Assembly: GCA_964017195.1 (NCBI GenBank)
Contig: OZ024896.1
Location: 33,431,807 to 33,495,806, forward strand
Direction: 5' to 3'
DNA length: 64,000 nucleotides
From: Siderastrea radians
Lineage: Eukaryota; Cnidaria; Anthozoa; Scleractinia; Rhizangiidae
How positions within the stretch are numbered: position 1 is the stretch's first letter; every line of letters starts with the position of its first letter. The notes below the pieces were generated by a model. It was given only the letters and a program-made list of their open reading frames with translations, did not search any database and was not told the DNA's origin. The translations under genes and the position numbers were made by a program. Below, piece after piece: positions 19,340-30,822 of this stretch.

Positions 19340-21218
19340 TCATAGTCTCCTTAGATCCCTTCAAATCCTTATTATCTTCAGTTCTAGAAACAATCGTCTG
19401 CTTTCAGTATTGGATTTTGGTTCGTATAAAGGAGATAAATGCGAAAAATAAGAAATAAGGATTTGAAATGTTTCCTTGGAATCCTTATAATCCTTATTTT
19501 CCTTGTCTCTGGAAACAATCTTCTGATTTCAGGGTATTCTTTTTTATTCATGCAAAGAAGGGAAACACGGAAACTAAGGGAACTAAGGTTATATGATACC
19601 CCTTAGAATTTTGAAGTTTTATTCATGCAATGGAGAAAAATACGGAAACTAAGGAAACTAAGGATAATATGATACCCTTCTTAGAATTTTGAAGTTTTAT
19701 TCATGCAATGGAGGAAAATATGGAAACTAAGGAAACTAAGGATAATATGACCCTCCCCTTTTACAAGTTTGAATTTTTATTCATGCAATGGAGGGAAATA
19801 TGGAAACTAAGGAAAATAAGGATAATATGACCCTCCCCTTTTAACAAGTTTGAATTTTTATTCATGCAATGGAGGGAAATACGGAAACTAAGGAAAATAA
19901 GGATTGAAAATGTACTCTCCTTTGATTCCTTAAAATCCTTATTTTCCTTAGAAAATAATATTTTTAAATATATCCATGGGGCTATATGAAAGACCCCCCT
20001 TTGAATTTTTATTCATGCAATGGAGGAAATTATGGAAACTAAGGAAACTAAGGATAATATGACCCTCCCCTTTTACAAGTTTGAATTTTTATTCATGCAA
20101 TGGAGGGAAATATGGAAACTAAGGAAAATAAGGATTGAAAATGTACTCTCCTTTGATTCCTTAAAATCCTTATTTTCCTTAGAAAATAATATTTTTAAAT
20201 ATATTCATGGGGCTATATGAAAGACCCCCCTTTGAATTTTTATTCATGCAATGGAGGAAAATATGAAAACTAAGGAAACTAAGGATAATATGATACCCTT
20301 CTTAGAATTTTGAAGTTTTATTCATGCAATGGAGGAAAATATGGAAACTAAGGAAACTAAGGATAATATGACCCTCCCCTTTTACAAGTTTGAATTTTTA
20401 TTCATGCAATGGAGGGAAATATGGAAACTAAGGAAAATAAGGATAATATGACCCTCCCCTTTTAACAAGTTTGAATTTTTATTCATGCAATGGAGGGAAA
20501 TACGGAAACTAAGGAAAATAAGGATTGAAAATGTACTCTCCTTTGATTCCTTAAAATCGTTATTTTCCTTAGAAAAAATAATAAAAATTATTATTAATAT
20601 CATTATTATACATTAATATAATATATTAATATATTAATATATTAAATTAAATAAATTTTAAATAAATTTTATTATTTTTTTTTAAGGAAAATAAGGATTT
20701 TAAGGAATCAAAGGAAAGTATATTTTCAATCCTTATTTTCCTTAGTTTCCGTATTTTCCTCCATATCATGAGTAAAAATTCAAAGGGGGGTCTTTCACAT
20801 AGCCCCATGGATATATTTAAAAATATTATTTTCTAAGGAAAATAAGGATTTTAAGGAATCAAAGGAGAGTATATTTTCAATCCTTATTTTCCTTAGTTTC
20901 CATATTTTCCTCCATATCATGAGTAAAAATTCAAAGGGGGGTCTTTCACATAGCCCCATGGATATATTTAAAAATATTATTTTCTAAGGAAAATAAGGAT
21001 TTTAAGGAATCAAAGGAGAGTATATTTTCAATCCTTATTTTCCTTAGTTTTCGTATTTCCCTCCATTGCATGAATAAAAATTCAAACTTGTAAAAGGGGA
21101 GGGTCATATTATCCTTAGTTTCCTTAGTTTCCATATTTTCCTCCATTGCATGAATAAAAATTCAAAGGGGGGTCTTTCATATAGCCCCATGGATATATTT
21201 AAAAATATTATTTTCTAA
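19340..21218. repeat. AAGGATTTTAAGG/TTCATGCAATGGAGG palindromic array, right flank of copy B
   Basis: Left-half units (tgcaatggaggaaaatatgg, then aaggaaaataaggattg, then ccttaaaatccttattttcc) repeat from about 19630 to 20580. They appear in inverted orientation from about 20683 to 21218, around an A/T-only centre near 20630. The array resumes at 29082 after an inserted element. The motif is related to the palindrome right of copy A. Open frames inside it on both strands are repeat artefacts. Confidence 0.85.
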
Positions 21219-21231
21219 CCCTTGTAAAAAT

Positions 21232-21720
21232 TTGACCGAGATCTCGGCGAGATCGCGGCAATCTCGCCGAGATCGGCGAGATCTCGGCGAGATAGCCACG
21301 ATCTCGGCGAGATTTCAAAATATCGCGCCGAGAAAAGTAGCCCGCGGTGAGATCGCGGCAATCTCGCCGAGATCGCGCCAAGATCGGCGAGATCTCGGCG
21401 AGATAACCACCATCTCGGCGAGATTGCGAAATATCGCGTCGAGATATCTACCCCGCGGCGAGATCGTAACGCGATCTCGCCGAGATAACCGCGATCTCGG
21501 CGCGATTTCAAAATATCGCGCCGAGATATCCAGCGAGAAGTGAGATTGCAACACGATCTCGCCGCGACAAACTAGTTCGCGGCGAGATAGTCACAATCTC
21601 GGCGCGGATAGCCGCGATCTCGGCGATTTCATGTCGAGATTTCTACTGTTGCAACGCAGAGACTGTCTCGATCTTTGCGAGATTTATCTCATAGAATCTC
21701 GATATCGGTAAGATTTCTCT
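21232..21720. repeat. Left CGAGATCTCG palindrome array
   Basis: GC-rich repeats of gatctcggcgagat and cgcggcgagatcg contrast sharply with AT-rich surroundings. This is the inverted counterpart of 28480-29065. Frames reading RRDLGEIAAI-type repeats are not genes. Confidence 0.85.
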
Positions 21721-21799
21721 CAGGTTTTACTGCTGCAACTGTCATTGTATTTGTGCAAATCTCCTGACCCTGTACCCATAGTTTCAAACAAGCGCGACC

Positions 21800-23996
21800 A
21801 GCGATCTATTTCGAGGGTCGGCAAGAATCTGAAATAAATCAGCTCACAAATTAATTTACCGGCTTTTGAGATCAAAATAACAACGAGCAGCAACGAGCAG
21901 CAACGAGCAAAATAACAACGATCAGAAACGCTGTTTTACATGTGAAGTCATTTGATTTCATCAGACCACTGACGTCTATTTGTTGTCACTTACCAATGAT
22001 GTATGCAGAGGACTTCGTTTGTCATGTCCGTCATCTCTTTGTTGAACTTTCTTTATAAACCACTACGGAAGAGTTAGGCAAGGGTTTTAAAGACAGATAC
22101 CTGTGACTAATTTGTTGTCGTTCTGAATTTGACTTTTTTCGCTGCTTGCCGGCCATGAGCTTACCTGATACCGTAAAGTCGCGCCAAAAAATCCCGCCTT
22201 GACTCCCGCCGTTGTGTTAATGGGCAATGTGATTGGTTGATTCAATCACAACATCGGCGAGCGGTGCTCGCGTAAGCCCAAAAAAATCGAGAACTTTTCC
22301 ACAAAACTTACAGAAGTGGGAAATGGCTTCTTTTTGTTGAATGTACAGGGGAAAATTGAAATGTTAAACATGTTATTTTTTACTACGGAAAACAACATGG
22401 TTCTTTCAAGTTTAAAGCAAGAGCTAGAGCGTTTTGGAAGATATACAAGAAACTGTTGCACAACTAAACAAGCCACACTAAAGGACCTAAAGTGTACTGG
22501 GAATGAACTTAAGCTTATAAGACTTATATTATGGACAAAGCTACAATTGAGGAATGAACACTCAGGTTAAATGCTTTCAAGACTTTCAGAACGTTTGTAG
22601 TCTACACAGCTTAATCAGTAATGCCGCGATGGAAGCCACCAAATGGGTTTCTTCTCCACCGGGAATCAGTCCTTCGACGAGTTTTGTAGTTGCCCAAGCA
22701 TTCAACGTGTGAGACAAAGGTCAGTGAGTTTCACTTTTCTCAGACAACATCATCAGCATGTACAGCTTTTCCTTGCCTTGATTTTTCCCCTTTTATCTCG
22801 TCGGCTGACTGTTGACCTTTATTTTAATTGGTGATGTTGATTTCACTCAAGTAAACTGCGGGTCTTTCATCGAAACATGCTCCTTCGTGAGAATATTAAT
22901 TAAGCTTAAAAAAAATCTTCGCTTGACTTTCCTGTAAAAATGTGTGGGGATGAGGTAATAACCTAACTTACCGGTAACAAATTTGATATGAGCCAAAATT
23001 TCGGCATTCTTTTTGCATGAGTTCAGAAATAAAATTTTCGCCGTCTTCCCCAGATTTGCGTAAACAGTCAGGTGACAAGTCTGACAAATTTAAGAATTTG
23101 CGGCAAGTTGCAGAATCTTATACTGAAAATGGTTCCTTCTTAACTAGTTTTAGATACAAAACAGTAACAACTCAAATTTTGCGATCGAATATTTCACGAG
23201 CTTCGCAGTACATGACAAAATAAATTATCTCAAGATTTGCGTGACCACAATTTGGCGAGCAGCCAATTTCTCAGTGCAAGACAAGGAGACGCCACAAAAA
23301 CACTTTATCCTGAGTCTAATTAGATGTTGTTGTCATTTAGAAGGCCTTTTGTTTTCAATTGAACTATCCAAAATAAAGTACCAAATTAAGGGAAAATAAT
23401 AGGATTATTAACTAGATTGATTTATTGGATTGTTAGGTTTATACCAAAACGGAAAATGGTCATCCCTGTTCATAGCTGCATGATCATTCATATTACAGTG
23501 TTTACATTCACAAACGAGTTTGAAGCGCAAGCGGCGCAGACAGATGTTTTCAATAGATTCACCACATTTGCTAATATTTGGCGATTTAGTTTGTCAGTTC
23601 CTTGCTTAGATGAACAAACCTGAGTTTCTGCACGGCCATTATTCAATACTTTGTCTTGACTACAAATAAATCGCTCTCCCTGAACCGAGAACACCTATCG
23701 TTTACAGGTGAGCGTATAAAATGCAGTGCGAACAAAAACAAAAATGCTCAAAACACCATCAAACTCTTCTTGTTCGTTGGTTTATTCTCCTGCAGATCGA
23801 TGCTACGGAATTCCACAGCTAATAAGGTGGGCACTTGCCTCCTTCCACCAGCGTGGGGAATGACAACTAATGGTGATCGATCAGCTGAAGTAAAAACACG
23901 TGCACGTGAACTATTCTTTGTCTCCTCGTTATTGTCACGTGGAAACAGTACCATATAAAGGATAATTTAATTTCAAAACACGTCCAAGGCTGAAAA
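21800..23996. other. Non-coding interior of the 7.9-kb element
   Basis: I see no recognisable coding sequence, RNA or repeat here, apart from a triplicated caacgagcag near 21883-21912. The short frames (about 60-100 codons) have no family resemblance. Confidence 0.4.
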
Positions 23997-24592
23997 CTAT
24001 GGGGCGCCATACTGGACATTATTACAAACTTTTTTAATATATGCTCAACTTCAAATTTACCTGCTAAACTTTACATTGAGTACTCTCATTGCTATTTTCT
24101 CTTGCCAAATTCCATCTACATATGCTATGTTTTACAAAAAAGTTTCTTGTGTTCTCATACAGTATGGTCAACTTTACGTACCGTATGGTATGATGCACCG
24201 CGCGCCGGTTTCCCTAAAATAGATCCCAGACCCCTCTCGGCTAGTGACACCACCAGTGACAGAAGAAAAAACCGAAAATTTTCGAGAAGCGTTGACAAAA
24301 TACTGCCCGTCAAGCCAGATCATTACAAGAAAACTTTAACGAAAGTAACGTGCAGCCTATTGAGCAGCCAATGCTTGAAATTGGACTACATAGCGATAAT
24401 TTGCAGCTGTTGAATGTTGGATTTTGTCTGGATTATTACGGCGTTAAGCTTAGTCTATTCATTGCACTATTTGATTTCACGGCATTTTGTAGAAATTGTA
24501 ACGATAAAGGACAAATTAATGACAGAAATGAAAACGGATTTTAATAACTGTCTTAGTATGGTAAACAAATTACCTGTTTTGTAATAATAATA

Positions 24593-24630
<38 letters not shown>

Positions 24631-26924
24631 AACTTTTCAATATTAATTTATCGTTTCTTTAAGCTAGCCTATTACAGGCTTACTAATTGGGGACACTTAC
24701 TTATTGAAATATAAAGTTATAAAATCCTAAATTACAATTAATAAGATGCAAATATTAATAAGTTATAATAAGGTGCAATTGCTATCTGAGAACTATTTAG
24801 TTTACATGCAATCGAATTCAATATTAATTACAACACTTGGGACAGTTTCCTTTACATATGTCGTCTGCGACCAGACTGGTAAGATCTTTTTTCTGAATAT
24901 TCGATGTTAATGCCGTTAGAGTTGGTTTTTCTCGTCACTGGAGCTAAGTTAGACAGTAGACGTGGTCCGGCGAAATATCTTAAGGAGTGTTTTCCGTATT
25001 TGACAGTGTTAAATCGACTAAGACCATGAGAGTCCGACAGAAAGACGTACCGTACATGACTGCTGAATGGAAAGCGGCGATCAGGATAAAATGTAGAAGT
25101 GCAAAACAAAAAACCAGAAATAGACAGTTGTCCCCTACTTCTGTTCAACTAAGACATTGTTTAGAACACACCCTAAAAAGTATAACTTGAGTCAACATTT
25201 TCTACTTTACAGTAAAAAACCATTTAAAACAATGCTGAAGACCAGTGACTATAGGTTTAAGGGTTCCCAGTTTTACGTTCCTTGTTCGTTAATGAATTAG
25301 GAAGCATTTCACACACAACGCTTACAAGCTCCACATAGTGTGTTACACTTTCATTCCTATTTAAGTATGTGGGTATTAAGGAATGAAGGTAGTCTAGTTG
25401 AAGAGGCGATGAACCTCCTTCAGTACTAAGACAGTGGTAATTCCATTGATCGGTTAATTCTTGCAAAGATTTGTTAATTTGCTGCAAAAGTACAAGATGA
25501 AGTGATAACAAATGAATTTTCTTCAGTGGGTCCAACAGACCAGATGCTTCCATCATGTGAAACTCATCTGTATAGCTCTTAAGAACTCCACTAATCACGT
25601 CCCTGTGAAGTCTTTCTGCTCTTTGGTTATGGACTCAGCTTCCAGTTATCATGCTACCACGGCACTCCAAGGCACTCCAACATCTTGCGGGCTGCACCCA
25701 CATTCTCGAGACCATGATCACTTCTAACTCTTGAAGGTATTCCATAACTGCATAAGTTTGGCATGCATTTTGAAACAGTCAAACTGTGTCTGAGTTGTTG
25801 TTTTTAGCACAGTATAGGTATGGAGTCAGACTGGAATACCCATCAGTAGCCGGCGTATGGATTACAAACCGCCAACGTATCATCTTGTGATTACCATCGA
25901 TATGCCATAAGGCATTTGGACATCGCACATTGTATTTTCGTGGACAAACAGTTCCTCTCCATCGAAGTGCTGTTCCAACTGGATCCAGCTCACGCATCAG
26001 TTACTTAACTTTCCATCGCTAAACCTATATTCCTCTGCTATACAGTGCGCCCAGTATGCGAGTTTGCATGATTTCTCTTAGTTCTCCGTCTTTACTGGAA
26101 GTCCAGTTCTGTTTATGATGCATTTGGAACTCTTGCCTCCTTCTACTCAAGGTTTTAGTAGAAATTCCAAGTAGTTCTGCTATTCTTACCTTAGAAAAGT
26201 GCAACTAACAAAGGAATTCTATTTGCCTTTTGGAAACTTCAAACTTCAAACTTTGGTTGACTTCTCGCCTGTGCAGTTTCTCGCACATTGGTGGCAAAAC
26301 AGCACGCGAATTTTAACTTGTCTCCTGCCGTTTTCTCAAAGTAAACTGGAAGTCTTTTCAGGCATGTGAACAATTCATCCATATTGCTATGAAAGTTGTC
26401 CATTTCCAAATCGTGCTCTGAAAGAACATAGTTCGTAGAGGAAAACTATGGAGAAACTATGGAAAGAAGCAATAGTTCTGCCGCCGCTTTTTTAAAATAA
26501 AAACAGCTCCCCAGCCTCTGCAAGCCTTTCGTGTGACTTTCAAAGGGTACGAACGGAGAAATATATTTTTCTGCTTCTGCAAGTAGCACTTTTGTCCATT
26601 GAAAAAAATATTAGTCAGGTCTATTCTCGGAGCCTGCTATACCGCATAAAACCGCCATTTTTGGCTTCTGCAAAAAATGGCCAAGAGGGGCCTGGGGGCT
26701 ATTTTGGAAAAACCGGCGCGCGGTGCATCATACCATACGGTACGTAAAGTTGACCATACTGCATGAAAACACAGGAAACGTTTTTGTAAAACATAGCATA
26801 TGTAGATGGAATTTGGCAAGAAAATATAGCAATGAGAATACTCAATGTAAAGGTTAGCAGGTAAATTTGAAGTTGAGCATGTATTGTAAAAGTTTGTAAT
26901 AATGTCCAGTATGGCGCCCCATAG
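23997..26924. mobile_element. Decayed DNA transposon with ~235-bp terminal inverted repeats
   Basis: The left repeat 23997-24235 begins ctatggggcgccatactgg, and its inverted copy ends at 26924 with high identity over about 235 bases. AAAA flanks both ends and may be the target duplication. Between them lies a minus-strand integrase-like transposase remnant. A (GAT)n microsatellite at about 24594-24632 lies inside. Confidence 0.8.
25257..26260 (-). pseudogene. rve/DDE integrase-core transposase remnant
   Basis: Three recognisable pieces occur on the minus strand in changing frames: an HTH-like stretch near 26220-26090 (VRIAELLGISTKTLSRRRQ), an integrase-core start near 25997-25780 (LDPVGTALRWRG, then NALWHIDGNHKMIRWRFVIH, whose HID aspartate fits the first catalytic Asp), and a C-terminal part at 25598-25257 (LDPLKKIHLLSLHLVLL, LQELTDQWNYHCLSTE). 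This resembles the 'GPNSLWHIDGNHKL' transposases widespread in fish and invertebrates. Several stops and frame changes separate the pieces, so it is inactive. Confidence 0.7.
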
Positions 26925-27407
26925 AAAACAATCTTGTTACAGTTGATCCACGTCACGCGTGAACGGAAACCTCAGCACGTGATCCGAGTCTTCAAATAAA
27001 CAAGCTACTTTCAGTGACATAACGGAGATCACAAGGGAAATATTGAAGATCTCATTGAAATTTCCGAAAATGGCTTCTATCTTTGTAGAAGCAAGGGGTT
27101 GTGACCGGACAAATCTTTGTTTTATCGAGAGACCGCGTTATTTTCTGGGTTCGCTTCTCGTCAGTGGTTCAAAAACGTTTTAGACGACTAGAAGGAGGTG
27201 AAATTATGTCAATTATTTTGCTGACGCGTGATTCCTGTTTCAACCGAACGAGAACAAACCTTGGAGCTGAACGCTTGTGTAAGAACGGTAGCTCCGAAGG
27301 AAAGTGGACGAAAACCAAGATACATCTGCCGTGTCAAGCAATTACTGATGACAGTTTTTCCTAGTTGCGAGGTTGATTTTTAAAGCCGACGCTTCGTCCA
27401 CAGTTAA

Positions 27408-27830
27408 CCAAAGCGTAATGTGAGTTGTTTGTATGGAGCTGAAATTCGATCCAAAATGTAAATGGTCAGTATTCCGTGCAAAATACCTAAAAAGCGAAAT
27501 AGGTTTGAAGGCCATTACTTGTTGTGTGTTTGCTGTGTTTTTGCCACTTTTCCGAACTTCTGGAGGCCGTTTGGGGCGATTTTCTGTTTAACGGTCGATG
27601 CGACATCTGTCAAAGTAAAGCCAGTACGTGACAAGACGTCGCTTCGACCGTTTTAAAAACAGAATATCGCCCCAAACGGCATCCAGCAGTTCGGAAAGGC
27701 GGCAAACACACAAAGATAAGGTTTTTCAAACTCTATTTTGATTTTTAGGTATTTTCCACGGAAAACTGCCGATTATTTTCAATCGAATTTCAGCTCCATA
27801 CAAACTCTCATATTACGCTTTGGTGACCTG
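27408..27830. mobile_element. Foldback element nested in the Tc1-like remnant
   Basis: ccaaagcgtaatgtgagttg at the left and its inverted counterpart ending near 27830 enclose two arms of about 200 bases that meet near 27625. Both arms contain gccgtttggggcgat or its complement. No coding capacity. Confidence 0.7.
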
Positions 27831-27879
27831 TGCTTCGTCTATTGCATAACCTACTGCTCAACCATCTTTCGCGATTTTC

Positions 27880-28332
27880 TCATCCATATATCCTAGGTTT
27901 CGCTAGTTTGAACAATTCAATAGATTCTACATGCAACGTCGTCTGAAAGTTTAGAAGGATAACTTCGTCCCCCTTGACTAAACGCCTCACATGTACTGAA
28001 CGTTTCATGATGTCGAATGATACAATAAACAGTGAATAAACAGCGCCAGGAGTTGCACGAGCTGCTGTGGAGATCGCTTTCGGTCCCTGTCCAGTCAAAT
28101 AACGATCAACTATTCGTCTTCTCGTTTCCTTGTGGAGAGGCCTACATGGCCTGTTCTTCCGACCTAAGGCATTAACATAACCAGGTCTGAACATTTCGAA
28201 AAATCTGTGACAGATTCGAAATCTCCTTTCCATTTTCGAAATCCCTCTGAATCTCAAGAAACACAAGGCGAATGCCCAAATACGGAGAACGTGACTCGTC
28301 ACGTTGTTTTGAATTTTAGAGTTTCCGTTCAC
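27880..28332 (-). pseudogene. Transposase N-terminal fragment with paired-like helix-turn-helix
   Basis: The segment at about 28175-28035 reads RPLHKETRRRIVDRYLTGQG followed by PKAISTAARATPGAVYS. This matches the first helix-turn-helix of Pax-like DNA-binding domains in Tc1-type transposases. No catalytic region follows. It lies inside the 35-bp inverted repeats, supporting a Tc1/mariner origin. Confidence 0.6.
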
Positions 28333-28479
28333 GCGTGACGTGGATCAACTGTAACAATTCCTGGAACTGCAATATAGGACATAGTTTTGTCAGCGTCTGG
28401 TAGTTTGATTAATTGTTAACGTAAATGTAAATATCGTTCTCATCGAACCTAATTTGGTTGCCGAGAATTTCGCTTCTCG

Positions 28480-29065
28480 ACGGGATAACAGTAAGATTTT
28501 GACCGCCAGGAATTTCGTTTCTCGCCGCAAATCCCGGCAAGACTCCCACCGAGACTTCGCCGCGAAACTGCCCGCCGAGATATCCATATCTCGCCGCGAT
28601 ATCACCTCGCGATCACGGCGCGTTTTGGCCGCCGAGATTTCCGTATCTCGCCGCGATCTCGCTGCAACATCTCGCCGCGTATTTGCCTGCCGAGATTTCC
28701 AAATCTCGCTGCGATCTCGGCGAGATCGCGGCGCGTTTTTGGCCGCCGAGATTTCCCGCATCTCGGCGAGAATCGCGGCGAGATCGCGGCGCGTTTTTGG
28801 CCGCCGAGATTTCCCGCATCTCGGCGAGAATCGCGGCGAGATCGCGGCGCGTTTTTGGCCGCCGAGATTTCCCGCATCTCGGCGAGAATCGCGGCGAGAT
28901 CGCGGCGAGTTTTTGGCCGCCGAGATTTCCCGTATCTCGCCGTGATCTCGCCGCGATCTCGGCCGTGATCTCGGCGAGATGGGGAAATCTCGGCGGCCAA
29001 AAACGCGCCGCGATCTCGCCGCGATTCTCGCCGAGATCGCGGCGAGATCTCGGCGAGATCTCGTA
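28480..29065. repeat. Right CGAGATCTCG palindrome array with 66-bp tandem units
   Basis: Three near-identical units of about 66 bases (gccgccgagatttcccgcat, then ctcggcgagaatcgcggcg) run from about 28740 to 28940. They are flanked by variants and are inverted relative to the left array. Long open frames on both strands here are artefacts of the repeat. Confidence 0.85.
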
Positions 29066-29081
29066 AAAATTTTCACAAGGG

Positions 29082-29930
29082 AAGGAAAATAAGGATTTTA
29101 AGGAATCAAAGGAGAGCATATTTTCAATCCTTATTTTCCTTAGTTTCCGTATTTCCCTCCATTGCATGAATAAAAATTCAAACTTGTAAAAGGGGAGGGT
29201 CATATTATCCTTAGTTTCCTTAGTTTCCATATTTTCCTCCATTGCATGAATAAAAATTCAAAGGGGGTTCTTTCATATAGCCCCATGGATATATTTAAAA
29301 ATATTATTTTCTAAGGAAAATAAGGATTTTAAGGAATCAAAGGAGAGCATATTTTCAATCCTTATTTTCCTTAGTTTCCGTATTTTCCTCCATTGCATGA
29401 ATAAAAATTCAAAGTGGAGTATCATATTAGCCTTATTTTCCTCAGTTTCCGCATTTTCCTTCTTTGCATGAATAAAAATTCAAAATGGAGGGGGGGGGGT
29501 TATCATATTAGCCTTATTTTCCTCAGTTTCCGTATTTCCCTTCTTTGCATGAATAAAAATTCAAAATTCAAAATGGGGGGGTATCATATTAGCCTTATTT
29601 TCCTTACTTTCCGTATTTCCCTCCTTTGCATGAATAAAAATTCAAATTTGTTAAGGGGGTCGGATCATATTAGCCTTAATTTTTAGTTTCCGTATTTCCC
29701 TCCTTTGCCTGAATGAAAATCCAACTCTGTTAACGAGAAATAAGGATTTTAAGGGTTGTAAGGATAAAACATTTGGGATTCTCATATTACTTTTCTTCCG
29801 GATCTCTCTCCTTTGACTTAATGAAAATCCAAGTCTGTAATTATTAGATTGTTCCTAGAAACACGGGAAATAAGGATTTGAAGGGTTCCAAGGAGAGCAC
29901 ACTTGGACTGCTCATGTTCCTTACTACACA
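29082..29930. repeat. Continuation of the AAGGATTTTAAGG array beyond the insertion
   Basis: Units identical in form to 20683-21218 resume exactly at 29082 (aaggaaaataaggatttt) and degenerate towards about 29900. The last part (cttcaaatccttatttcccg on the minus strand) is an imperfect inverted match to about 19345-19400, so the array as a whole has inverted outer ends. Confidence 0.75.
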
Positions 29931-30158
29931 TTGCTGATTTCTCATTCAGGGAACAAATGGTCCTCTTTGATAAGGAACACACACTTCTATAAAATGTCTC
30001 CGTTTCCGCGTTTTTCGATTCTGCGCTGCAAATAAATCTTGTCAGGGAGTAGAACTTTGATCATTCGCTTGAAAGAACTCGATTTTCGGCCAGAAATTTG
30101 CTTCGCTTGTTCTGGGACGTGTTCCAGTGAAAAGGAACGGGAATTTTGGGAAACGATC

Positions 30159-30703
30159 CTTCCTTCCTCCCTCCCTTCCTCCCTTCCTTCCTTCCTTCCT
30201 TCCTCCCTCCCTTCCTTCCTTCCTTCCTTCCTTCCTTCCTTCCTTCCTCCCTCCCTTCCTTCCTTCCTTCCCTCCTTCCTTCCTTCCTTTCTTCCCTCCT
30301 TCCCTCCTTCCTTCCTTCCTTCCTTCCTTCCTTCCTTCCTTCCTTCCCTCCTTCCTTCCTTCCTTCCTTCCTTCCTTCCCTCCTTCCCTCCTTCCTTCCT
30401 TCCTTCCTTCCTTCCTTCCTTCCTTCCCTCCTTCCTTCCTTCCCTCCTTCCTTCCTTCCTTCCTTCCTTCCCTCCTTCCTTCCTTCCTTCCTTCCTTCCC
30501 TCCTTCCTTCCTTCCTTCCTTCCTTCCTTCCTTCCTTCCCTCCTTCCCTCCTTCCTTCCTTCCTTCCTTCCTTCCTTCCTTCCCTCCTTCCCTCCTTCCT
30601 TCCTTCCTTCCTTCCTTCCTTCCCTCCTTCCTTCCTTCCTTCCTTCCTTCCTTTCTCCCTTCCTTCCTTCCTTCCTTCCTTCCTTCCTTCCCTCCTTCCT
30701 TCA
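30159..30703. repeat. 545-bp polypyrimidine (CCTT)n/(CCTCC) tract
   Basis: The tract is almost purely C/T on the plus strand, made of CTTC and CCTCC units. All six frames stay open across it, giving spurious 200-codon frames. It lies 120 bp before the splice acceptor at 30822. It could form triplex DNA and could help or disturb recognition of the next exon. Confidence 0.95.
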
Positions 30704-30822
30704 TTAATTTTCAAAGCCTTAAGGCCCGTAAGGAATAAAAAGTGCTGGAACTGCTACTGATTGACCTCCAATTTAGCGACAGTGTTCATTTTATTTTTAG
30801 CTTTTTTCTTACTTTCTTACAG

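Larger units (their letters stand above)
26936..28355. mobile_element. Tc1/mariner-like remnant with perfect 35-bp inverted ends
   Basis: The left end 26936-26970 (gttacagttgatccacgtca onward) and right end 28321-28355 are perfect 35-bp inverted repeats. The interior has a paired-type HTH fragment on the minus strand and a nested foldback, but no DDE domain, so the element is deleted or non-autonomous. Confidence 0.7.
21219..29081. mobile_element. 7.9-kb element with CGAGATCTCG-rich ends, inserted in the array
   Basis: The left end CCCTTGTAAAAATTT and right end AAATTTTCACAAGGG (the last T-run continues with tacgagat inward) are inverted. They are followed inward by dense CGAGATCTCGGCGAG palindromes (21232-21720 and 28480-29065). 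Removing the segment exactly restores the array unit ttttctaaggaaaataagg, with AA present on both sides, suggesting a 2-bp target duplication. No intact transposase is visible; the interior holds two further elements and unexplained AT-rich DNA. The superfamily is unassigned. Short duplications and subterminal repeats would fit a CACTA-like element, but the ends do not read CACTA. Confidence 0.7.

Noticed and set aside
20020..21146. Frames beginning MEEIMETKETKDNMTLPFYK
   Set aside because: Identical frames recur with each array unit and stop at unit boundaries; they are repeat artefacts.
28390..29242. Long overlapping frames rich in RRDRGEI/RSRRD
   Set aside because: They read through palindromic CGAGAT arrays in several frames on both strands, with no codon structure or homologue.
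30039..30760. Several 200-codon frames on both strands (Ser/Leu/Pro and Lys/Glu/Gly repeats)
   Set aside because: They are translations of the C/T microsatellite; all frames lack stops for compositional reasons.
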